A stretch of DNA of 64,000 nucleotides from Rhodococcus sp. B50 (GTDB taxonomy: Bacteria > Actinomycetota > Actinomycetes > Mycobacteriales > Mycobacteriaceae), in contig NZ_WPAG02000002.1 of NCBI RefSeq assembly GCF_013602415.1, positions 4,653,480-4,717,479 on the forward strand. Reading direction: 5' to 3'. The translations under genes were made by a program, and so were the position numbers. Below the pieces are notes generated by a model. It did no database searches, was not told where the DNA came from, and saw only the letters and a list, made by a program, of their open reading frames with translations. Positions 43,015-49,880 of this stretch are shown piece after piece; within the stretch, counting starts at the first letter, position 1, and the number at the start of each line of letters is the position of its first letter.

Positions 43015-43500
43015 ATGACCGACACCGCAGACCTGGTGGCTTCGCTCGTCGAGCGCGTGCAGCTTCTCGAGGACAAGGCCGCCATCCACGAGGTGCTCAC
43101 GGCCTACGGTCCGGCCGTAGACGCCGGCGACGCTGATGCGGTGGGCGAGTTGTGGGCGGAGGACGCGGTCTACGACATCGACATCCGCGTGATGGAGGGT
43201 CGCGACGCCATCACCGAGATGGTCCGCACCCGTCCTCATCAGGACTACATCAACGAAGGATGCGGCCACCTGCTCGACCCGGTCCACATCCGCGTCGACG
43301 GCGACACCGCCGTCGCGACCTGCCATTCGCTGCTGTTGCGTCGCAACCTCGATTCCGACTCGTACCGTGTGTGGCGGGTGACGGCCAACCGCTTCGAGCT
43401 CGCGCGCATCGACGGTCGCTGGAAGATCAAGCGCCGCACCGCACGAGTGCTCGACGGCAGTGCCGAGGCCCGCGAGCTGCTCGCGAGGGCCTCCCGATGA
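43015..43500 (+). CDS. SnoaL-like/NTF2-fold protein (1)
   Basis: The 161-residue protein has the NTF2-like cone fold found in SnoaL cyclases, steroid isomerases and BaiE-type dehydratases: an N-terminal helix pair (LVERVQLLEDKAAIHEVLTAYG), AVDAGDADAVGELWAEDAVYD, and late strands AVATCHSLLLRR and GRWKIKRRTARVL. AGG lies 8 bases before ATG 43015. It is coupled to the next gene by an ATGA overlap and divergent from the HsaA-like operon. It may process an intermediate of the same pathway. Confidence 0.85.
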   Translation: MTDTADLVASLVERVQLLEDKAAIHEVLTAYGPAVDAGDADAVGELWAEDAVYDIDIRVMEGRDAITEMVRTRPHQDYINEGCGHLLDPVHIRVDGDTAVATCHSLLLRRNLDSDSYRVWRVTANRFELARIDGRWKIKRRTARVLDGSAEARELLARASR

Positions 43501-44015
43501 GTGAATTGTCCGCGGCGGAACAGCTTCTCGCCATCCATGAGATCCAGCAGGTCTTCTCGGCACGTCTGCGCGTGATGGACACCAAGCAGTGGGAGCTGTA
43601 CCCGACCCTGCACACCGAGGACGTGGTGAGCGAAACGTGGGGCGGGCTGCCCAGCGACAAGCAGCCCCGCACCGGTGACGACGCCGGCCGCGTCGTGGGC
43701 CGCGAGGCGCTGACCCGCGCCATCAGCAACTTCCTCGACGGCCCCGTCTCGGTCACCTCGGCCCATCACGGCCACTGCCCGGAGATCGTCCTCGAATCCG
43801 ACACCACCGCCCGCGGGATCTGGGCGATGGAGGATCAGCTGTGGTGGGACAACGACGGCGTCGAGGAATCGCTGCACGGGTGGGGCCACTACCACGAGGA
43901 ATATCGCAAGGTCGACGGGGTCTGGCTGATCTCCTACCGCAAGCTCACCCGCCTGCGCGAGGTGCACACGCCCGGCTTCTTCAGCTTCCTGAAAGGATCA
44001 CCAGATCCGAGCTGA
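43497..44015 (+). CDS. SnoaL-like/NTF2-fold protein (2)
   Basis: The 172-residue product is a second NTF2-fold protein (AIHEIQQVFSARLRVMDTKQW, YPTLHTEDVVSETWG, HGHCPEIVLESDTTARGIWA, YRKVDGVWLISYRKLTRL). It starts within the stop of the first (ATGA), so the two are translated together and may form a complex. The dispersed palindromic element begins at its stop codon. Enzymatic role is unknown. Confidence 0.85.
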   Translation: MSELSAAEQLLAIHEIQQVFSARLRVMDTKQWELYPTLHTEDVVSETWGGLPSDKQPRTGDDAGRVVGREALTRAISNFLDGPVSVTSAHHGHCPEIVLESDTTARGIWAMEDQLWWDNDGVEESLHGWGHYHEEYRKVDGVWLISYRKLTRLREVHTPGFFSFLKGSPDPS

Positions 44016-44072
44016 CGCGGTGAAACGAGGCTCGCCCCTGCAACACGCCGGGCGAGCCCCGCTTCACCGCGT
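44015..44072. repeat. dispersed palindromic element, copy 2 (bidirectional terminator)
   Basis: A 58-bp palindrome with outer arms ACGCGGTGAA/TTCACCGCGT, inner stem GGCTCGCCC/GGGCGAGCC and loop region CTGCAACACGC. It fills the gap between two convergent genes and is about 88 percent like copy 1. Confidence 0.8.
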
Positions 44073-44419
44073 CAACGTCCGACGTAGCAGCTTTGCGACG
44101 TGTCGTTGAAGGAGAAGGCAGGTCCGGTCACGGACAGCGTGGTTCTGCAGCCGCGGCGAATCTCCTTGTCGCCCGCGAACGAGTTCACGTACAGGTACAA
44201 CGTCTTCTTGTTGTTGTTGTTGTTGTCCGCGACGTAGGTGTGGCCCTCGACCCGGTCGTAGGCCCAGGTCGTCAGCTCCACCCTGTCGACGAAGGTCTGC
44301 TGCGGCGCGGTGGTCGTCGTCGGAGTCGGAGCCGCAGTCGTCGGTCGTGTGCTGCGAACCTGGAACGTCTTCACCGCATTGCCGGTGAAATCCTTCAGGG
44401 CGCCGGCCATGAGGTCCAT
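44072..44419 (-). CDS. putative exported-domain protein, possibly truncated
   Basis: Only the C-terminal 115 residues look coding: a Thr/Pro-rich linker (RPTTAAPTPTTTTAPQQTF), then WAYDRVEGHTYVAD, five Asn codons in a row (AAC microsatellite), LYLYVNSFAGDKEIRRGC and a last Cys in SQSCYVGR. The frame stays open to an ATG at 44578, but that start lies inside the long hairpin at 44545-44601 and the region has non-coding codon usage. No signal peptide is visible from ATG 44419. The gene may have lost its 5' end, or begin at an unrecognised start. Confidence 0.4.
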   Translation of the reverse strand: MDLMAGALKDFTGNAVKTFQVRSTRPTTAAPTPTTTTAPQQTFVDRVELTTWAYDRVEGHTYVADNNNNNKKTLYLYVNSFAGDKEIRRGCRTTLSVTGPAFSFNDTSQSCYVGR

Positions 44420-44544
44420 CAGCTGTCGGGACAACGAAAACAATTGGAGCGCAGCGCCGACACGCTCACCTCCATGCAGGATGCCGGCGCATTGAGCGAC
44501 ATCGGTGAAGCGCCTCTGATTTCGGTCGTCGGATCCGACAGAAG

Positions 44545-44601
44545 CAAGCGGAGAAGACAGATACACGGATGACGACATCGTGTATCTGTCTTCTCGGCTT
44601 G
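44545..44601 (-). terminator. long hairpin after MHS transporter gene
   Basis: 23-bp arms (44545-44567 and 44579-44601) with one mismatch and an 11-base loop form a long stem 20 bases after the transporter stop. Confidence 0.75.
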
Positions 44602-44621
44602 CGTACTGGGGTCGAGGAGTC

Positions 44622-45986
44622 TCAGTAGAGGTTGTCGAGCTTGTCGAGATCGACGCCCTTGGTCTCCCGACTGGTGGCTACAGCGATCACGGTGATCGAC
44701 ATGGTGATCACCAGGTAGACGATGACCGCGGTGGCGCTGAAGCGGTCGACCAGCCACACGGCGATGAACGGCGCCGGAGCACCGGCGATGATCGAGGAAC
44801 CCTGGAACACCAGCGACGAACCGGCGAAGCGGTACTTGGTGGGGAACAACTCCGTGATCCATGCGGCCTCGGGACCGGCGAGCATCCCGTGCAGCAATGC
44901 GCCGACACAGACACCCACACCGAGGGCGGTCATGTTCTCGGTGTGCACCAGGGAGAAGAAGATCGGTGCCCAGATGATGAGCGAGACGGCCGGGACGAGC
45001 ATGGCGATCTTGCGCCCCACCCGGTCGGACCACCATCCGCCGCCGATCATTCCGAGGAACTGGCAGACCGACGCGAAGGCGACGGTGGTGACGATCGCGC
45101 CACGGGTGTAGTCGAAGTAGGTTGTGGCGTAGGCGATGACGAAGATCGTATAGACGTAGAACGCGATGTTCTCGCCGAGACGCATGCCGAGGCCGTGGAG
45201 CAGGGGGCGGGGCTTACGCAGAGCTTCGACGATGCTGGACGAATCCTTGCGGGCAGCATTTTCCTCGGTGGATTCGGCCTTCGCCTGCGCGGCCTGGTAG
45301 ACCGGCGATTCCTCGACACCCCGACGGATCAGGAACCCGATGATGAGAAGGGGCACGGCGAGGAGGAAGGCCACGCGCCAACCCCATTCGTCGAATGCGT
45401 CCCCGGGGAAGACGACCGCGAGTATGCCCACTGTGACGGTGGCCAGGACGGTGCCGGCCGGAGCCCCGGACTGGGGCCATGCCGCCCAGAATCCACGACG
45501 CTTGGGTTCGCCGTATTCGCTGACCAGGATCACCGCAGCCCCGAACTCACCACCGAGAGCGAAACCCTGAATCATGCGCAGGACCACCAGGGCGACGGTG
45601 GCCCAGATGCCGATCTGACCGTAGGTCGGCAACAGTCCGATCGCGGCCGTCGCGCCACCGAGCATGAGGAACGTTGCCACCAGGATGGGCTTGCGTCCGA
45701 ACTTGTCACCGAGATGACCGAAGACGATGCCGCCGAGCGGTCGGGCGACGAACCCGAGTCCCTGCGTCGCGAGGGCCATCAGCAAGGACGCAACGGCGTT
45801 GCCGCTGGGGAAGAACAGAGGGCCGAGGACGGTCGCGGCAAGGATGCCGTAGATCGCGAAGTCGTACCACTCGAGGACGGCGCCGGCCATGCTGCCGGCC
45901 AGAACCCGCTTGAACGGAGTTCTCGTGGTCGGTGTGCCGGTGTCCGGTGGAACCGGTGGCGTACCCGACTGCTCGATGGTGGTCAT
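44622..45986 (-). CDS. MFS transporter, metabolite:H+ symporter (MHS) family
   Basis: The 454-residue transporter has twelve membrane helices and MHS/ShiA-ProP-type signatures: AGAVLEWYDFAIYGILAA in helix 1, GHLGDKFGRKPILVAT between helices 2 and 3, RMIQGFALGGEFGAAVI in helix 4 and FPTKYRFAGSS. Such proteins import organic acids, aromatic acids or osmolytes with protons. It lies 38 bases downstream of the CYP116B gene on the same strand, so it probably brings in the P450 substrate or a related acid. A 23-bp hairpin ends the operon. Confidence 0.92.
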   Translation of the reverse strand: MTTIEQSGTPPVPPDTGTPTTRTPFKRVLAGSMAGAVLEWYDFAIYGILAATVLGPLFFPSGNAVASLLMALATQGLGFVARPLGGIVFGHLGDKFGRKPILVATFLMLGGATAAIGLLPTYGQIGIWATVALVVLRMIQGFALGGEFGAAVILVSEYGEPKRRGFWAAWPQSGAPAGTVLATVTVGILAVVFPGDAFDEWGWRVAFLLAVPLLIIGFLIRRGVEESPVYQAAQAKAESTEENAARKDSSSIVEALRKPRPLLHGLGMRLGENIAFYVYTIFVIAYATTYFDYTRGAIVTTVAFASVCQFLGMIGGGWWSDRVGRKIAMLVPAVSLIIWAPIFFSLVHTENMTALGVGVCVGALLHGMLAGPEAAWITELFPTKYRFAGSSLVFQGSSIIAGAPAPFIAVWLVDRFSATAVIVYLVITMSITVIAVATSRETKGVDLDKLDNLY

Positions 45987-46024
45987 GTCGTGCCTTTCGG
46001 ATCAGGTTCGAGTTCAGCCGTGTG

Positions 46025-48385
46025 TCACAGCTGGAGGGTCAGCTTGTCGCCGCATGCGCGGGAGCAGCAGGTCATCATGGTTTTTCCGGCTGCGCGCTCG
46101 GCCTTGGTGAGGACCAGGTCGCGGTGGTCGACCTCACCGTCGAGGACGGGTACCTCGCAGGCGCCGCAGATGCCTTCTTCACAGTCGCTCTGAGCGTCGA
46201 TGTTGGAGGCTCGCAGTGCTTGGAGCACGGTTTGGTCGGCGGCGACCGGGACGGTGATGCCGGAGTCCTTCAGCACCACGTCGAACCCGTGTTCCTTGGA
46301 AGGATCCAGTTCTTCGAGTGTGGAGGAGAAGTGTTCGACGTGCAGTGTGTCGTCGGACCAATGGGAGGTGGCCTCGCTCAATGCGGAGAGCAGACGTTCG
46401 GGGCCGCACGAGTACACCTGTGTGCCGTCCTCCGGATCGGCGAAGAGCGAAGGAAGGTCCATGCGGATGCCTTCGTCGCCGGGATAGACCCGGACACGAT
46501 CGCCGTGGTTGCGGGCGAGACGGTCGAGGAACGCCATCGAGGTGCGCGAGCGTCCGGCGTAGTGGATCTCGTAATCGCCACCTGCAGCCTTGACCTGATC
46601 GGCCATCGCGATCACCGGGGTGATGCCGATGCCGCCGGCGACGAAGACGTACCGCTTCGCGTCGGGGTCGAGCTTGAAGTGATTGCGGGGACCACGTACA
46701 CGGAGCGTGGCCCCTACGGACAGTTCGGTGTGAATCCATCGGGACCCGCCCCGGCTCTCCGTGTCGTGGAGGACGGCCACCTGGAAGGTGTTGCGGTCGT
46801 TCGGATCACCGCACAGTGAGTATTGCCGCGACACCGTTCCACAGTCGATATCGATATGCGATCCCGCCGACCACTTCGGTAGCGGTCGTCCGGAGGTGTC
46901 GCGCAGGGTGATCAACAGGATGTCGTCGGCGACCGTTTCGAGTTCGGTAACCGCCATCGTGCGAGCGATGGTGTTCTTGGACGGTTCGCCGATCTTGACC
47001 GGCTGGTGCCGGGACAGCACTGTCGGGTCGGCTCGTTCGGGGTTGCGCGCCGGATCCCACCGGACCCACACGTGATCGGGTCCGCGGAACGAGGTGTTGG
47101 GCAGATAGGTGAACTCCTGATCCGGTACCAGTTCCATGTGGGGCAGTCGTCGCGTGAGCTCTTCGAGAAAGATCTGAATCTCCATGCGCGCGAGATTCTT
47201 TCCCATGCACTGGTGGCTGCCGTAGCCGAAGGTGAGATGGTCGCTGGCGTTGTCGCGCCGGATGTCGAAGTCGTCGGCCTGATCGAAATGACGTTCGTCG
47301 TGGTTGGCGGACGAGTTGACGATCAGCAGCTTGGCTCCGGCAGGAATCTCGACGCCGTTGATCGTGGTGTCCGCGGTGACGAGCCGTCGCCACGCGGCGA
47401 CCGATCCGGAATGTCGTAGGCACTCTTCGACGGCATTCGGGATCAGGCTCGGGTCGGCGCAGATCTCCTCCCACACGTCGCGATGCTCGAGCAGTAGACG
47501 CAAGGCGTTTGCGGAGGCGTTGGCGGTGGTCTCGTGGGCGGCGACGATGCCGGCCATCATCATCGAGTGCAGGTAGGAGTCGGTGACAACGTCCGGCTGT
47601 TCCTCCTGGACGCGGATGCCGAAGGGCATCCAGCCGTGTCCGCTGGGATCCTTGCGCATCTTGTCGAGGACGGTGCCGGCGAACTGCCAGAACTTGCCTA
47701 CGGCATCGGCGACGGCGACCTGCTGCTCGGGAGCGGGTCGTCCCCATGTGTTGACGGTGTGCGCGATCGAGTACTCGCGCAGGGTGTCCATGTCTTCCTC
47801 GGGCACGCCGAGGAAGTGCAGGGCGACGGTGAGCGGGACCTCCCAGAGCATCTCGTCGACGAGGTCGACGTGCCCGGCATCGATGAAACGATCGACGTAT
47901 TCGCGGGTCAGCCGGCGCACCATCGGCTCATGGTGGGCGAGTGCGGCGGGAGTGAAAGGTTCCATCAGCGCTCGCCGACGAGGCATGTGCGCCGGTTCGT
48001 CCTCGTTGACGAGGGTGCGGTTCATGGCATAGCCGTAGCGGGCCAGGACAGCGTTCGCCTCGTCGGAGGTCGGGGTGATCTTCTCGAGAGCGATCGAGGG
48101 GGAGAACAGTTCGTTGTCGCGGAAGACGGCTTTGACGTCTTCGTAGCGAGTGACCACCCAGTAGCCGAGTTCGGGACTGTAGAAGACGGGCTCTTCGTCT
48201 CGGGACCAGCGCAGTGATGCGGCCGGGTCCACCTGATACGGCCCGGTGAAGGGATCGAACGCCGCGGCGCGCGGCGAGACAGGGCAGCCGGTAGGGGAGG
48301 TGAAGGCGGTGTGGTCGACAGGGCAACGGCTTTCTGTGGCCGGTTGCGGGACTTCGAGGACGGTGCCGCTCGACTGACTCGTCAT
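46025..48385 (-). CDS. self-sufficient cytochrome P450 (CYP116B/P450RhF type)
   Basis: This 786-residue fusion joins a P450 to a phthalate-dioxygenase-reductase-like module, so one chain carries heme, FMN and [2Fe-2S] and takes electrons from NAD(P)H. The P450 part (to about residue 445) has the oxygen-activating helix AGIVAAHETTANAS, the EECLRHS helix K motif and the heme-thiolate motif FGYGSHQCMGKNLAR. The reductase has RQYSLCGDPND and VFVAGGIGITPV; the ferredoxin has CEEGICGACEV and TCCSRAC. The sequence closely follows P450RhF from Rhodococcus, known for O-dealkylation and aromatic hydroxylation. GGAG lies 7-8 bases before ATG 48385. It is in an operon with an MHS importer. Confidence 0.95.
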   Translation of the reverse strand: MTSQSSGTVLEVPQPATESRCPVDHTAFTSPTGCPVSPRAAAFDPFTGPYQVDPAASLRWSRDEEPVFYSPELGYWVVTRYEDVKAVFRDNELFSPSIALEKITPTSDEANAVLARYGYAMNRTLVNEDEPAHMPRRRALMEPFTPAALAHHEPMVRRLTREYVDRFIDAGHVDLVDEMLWEVPLTVALHFLGVPEEDMDTLREYSIAHTVNTWGRPAPEQQVAVADAVGKFWQFAGTVLDKMRKDPSGHGWMPFGIRVQEEQPDVVTDSYLHSMMMAGIVAAHETTANASANALRLLLEHRDVWEEICADPSLIPNAVEECLRHSGSVAAWRRLVTADTTINGVEIPAGAKLLIVNSSANHDERHFDQADDFDIRRDNASDHLTFGYGSHQCMGKNLARMEIQIFLEELTRRLPHMELVPDQEFTYLPNTSFRGPDHVWVRWDPARNPERADPTVLSRHQPVKIGEPSKNTIARTMAVTELETVADDILLITLRDTSGRPLPKWSAGSHIDIDCGTVSRQYSLCGDPNDRNTFQVAVLHDTESRGGSRWIHTELSVGATLRVRGPRNHFKLDPDAKRYVFVAGGIGITPVIAMADQVKAAGGDYEIHYAGRSRTSMAFLDRLARNHGDRVRVYPGDEGIRMDLPSLFADPEDGTQVYSCGPERLLSALSEATSHWSDDTLHVEHFSSTLEELDPSKEHGFDVVLKDSGITVPVAADQTVLQALRASNIDAQSDCEEGICGACEVPVLDGEVDHRDLVLTKAERAAGKTMMTCCSRACGDKLTLQL

Positions 48386-48423
48386 GATGCTCTCCAAGCT
48401 ACGAACTGCTGATTTACTAATAC

Positions 48424-48439
48424 CGAACACAAGTGTTCG
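48424..48439. promoter_or_regulatory. putative IclR operator before P450 gene
   Basis: CGAACAC-AA-GTGTTCG is a perfect 16-bp palindrome 39 bases upstream of the P450 start, partly overlapped by GTTC-GTT-GAAC. A smaller palindrome GTGCT-GAG-AGCAC follows at about 48502-48514. Confidence 0.6.
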
Positions 48440-48518
48440 TTGAACGCACAGGGAGACGGTAATGGCGGTCACACTCGTCGTCAACACCGGGGTGCATCTC
48501 TGTGCTGAGAGCACAAAA

Positions 48519-48545
48519 AAGGGACGCCCTCACAGGGCGTCCCTT
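48519..48545 (-). terminator. intrinsic terminator of IclR 3
   Basis: A 12-bp stem (AAGGGACGCCCT and complement) with a 3-base loop is followed on the minus strand by a run of T, a textbook intrinsic terminator between IclR 3 and the P450 operon. Confidence 0.92.
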
Positions 48546-48561
48546 CGCTCGGCGAAATAGG

Positions 48562-49242
48562 TCAGGTACGCAGCAGGCTGTTGATCCGTGCGGCAGTCGC
48601 CGCGACCGCAGCTGCGGCAGCCTCGGTGTCGAGTCCTTCGATTGCCACGACCCCGACGCTCGACTCGAAACCCACGCCTTCGGCGTCGACCGGTGTGCGC
48701 ACGCCGGCCGCCACGCCGACGGCGCCGTGTTCGATTTCGCCGGCCGTGATGCTGAAGCCGTCCTCACGTGCGCGGCGGACCGCGTCGGTGTCGGAATCCG
48801 ATGCGGGGCGGCCGGCGAGGATCGCGATACCGGCCGCGCCTTTGGATACGGGATGTCTCGTGCCGACCCGGTAGCCCACTCGGAGAATTCCTGAGTCGGG
48901 TTCGGCCACCGCGATCACCACGCACTCGTCGCCCTCCAGGGTCGACAGGAACGCTGTGGCCGACGTCTGCTGCGCGAGGTCTCGCAGTAGCGGTTGCGTG
49001 ACTTCACGCACTCGGGGGCGGAATCGCGAACCGAGTAGCGCTGCTCCTGCGGCCAGCCTGATACGGCCGTCCTGTGTTCGCGCCACGAGCGAGTGTGCCT
49101 CGAGGGTCGCCACGATTCGGTAGCTGATGGCACGAGCGATACCCAGCTCCGCCGCGAGTTCTGCGATCGAGATTCCCCCTGGGCGCTGGGACACGATATC
49201 CAGCGCGCGTAAACCGCGATCCAGGGTCTGCAGGGTGCTCAA
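48562..49242 (-). CDS. IclR family transcriptional regulator (3)
   Basis: The 226-residue regulator has an N-terminal winged helix (ALDIVSQRPGGISIAELAAELGIAR, read across two helices) and an effector domain (SATAFLSTLEGDECVVIAVAEP, HPVSKGAAGIAILAG, AAGVRTPVDAEG). It is the gene directly upstream of the CYP116B-MHS operon in the same direction, separated by its own terminator, and is the likely regulator through the palindrome at 48424. Confidence 0.9.
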   Translation of the reverse strand: MSTLQTLDRGLRALDIVSQRPGGISIAELAAELGIARAISYRIVATLEAHSLVARTQDGRIRLAAGAALLGSRFRPRVREVTQPLLRDLAQQTSATAFLSTLEGDECVVIAVAEPDSGILRVGYRVGTRHPVSKGAAGIAILAGRPASDSDTDAVRRAREDGFSITAGEIEHGAVGVAAGVRTPVDAEGVGFESSVGVVAIEGLDTEAAAAAVAATAARINSLLRT

Positions 49243-49364
49243 CGGTTCTCCTCAGGGGCTCTCGCTAGGGGTGCCGAAGCCTATCCCGACCATATCTCTG
49301 GGTATCGGCATGAATGTATGGGCGGGCTTCCGGGGATGGATTTCCGGGGATCGACCGAATTCTC

Positions 49365-49422
49365 GCGCGCTGAACCGAGGCTTGCGTACCCTGCAACCCG
49401 CGCGAACCCCGCTTCGGCGCGC
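49365..49422. repeat. dispersed palindromic element, copy 3 (degenerate)
   Basis: GCGCGC-bounded, 58-bp element with the same order of blocks as copies 1 and 2 (TGAAC-CGAGG, CCCTGCAACCCGC, GCGAACCCCG, GCTTC). It lies free in the intergenic region rather than at a gene end. Confidence 0.6.
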
Positions 49423-49836
49423 ACGACTCCCGTGGTCGGCGACCCGTACTCGGGACGCCGTTTCACCCCATTGGCCCTCGACTGTCTTCTGAATGCGATC
49501 CCGTACTTCGTCTCCACGGAATCGGCGCAGATGAGGGAGGAATTGCTCGTCTCGTAAATCCGGGAATGAACGTTACGTGAATGTGATTATCATCACTTTG
49601 GGTTTCTTCGGCCGTTCGGACTACACCCAGGTAGGCGCACCCGAAGGTCAAGGGATTCAACCGAACACAGGACACGATCGCGTCGTCGCCCCTGACTTTG
49701 GGGCTGGATTTCCCTGCTGATCTGCGACAAGACTTCAATTCACACGTAACGCTCAGCTATTTCTTAGAGATAGCTCGGGTAACGCTTCAATCAAGTCAGG
49801 TCCAGCGCCGGCCCTGACTCGTCGAAGGAAGAATCT
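49423..49836 (+). promoter_or_regulatory. non-coding upstream region of PGT 2
   Basis: No gene is seen between the IclR 3 start and PGT 2. From about 49555 the sequence is relatively AT-rich. The direct repeat GTAACGCT (49746-49753 and 49779-49786) flanks a small hairpin, AGCTATTTC/GAGATAGCT (49755-49775), a candidate regulator-binding or RNA structure. Confidence 0.4.
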
Positions 49837-49880
49837 TGTCTCGGGGAGGAGACATGGTCATGGGGAGGACTGCGGGATGA
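49837..49880 (+). promoter_or_regulatory. PGT 2 leader: hairpin-presented RBS and 8-codon mini-ORF
   Basis: TGTCTC-GGGGAG-GAGACA (49837-49854) shows a ribosome-binding site in a hairpin loop. ATG 49854 opens a mini-ORF (MVMGRTAG) whose TGA (49878-49880) overlaps the PGT 2 ATG at 49877. A second GGGGAGG lies 8 bases before ATG 49877. The same arrangement precedes PGT 3. Confidence 0.6.

Noticed and set aside
44580-46193. 537-codon plus-strand frame over the MHS transporter
   Set aside because: Shadow of a membrane protein gene; composition is Asp/Arg/Gly-rich as expected from reverse-complemented hydrophobic codons.
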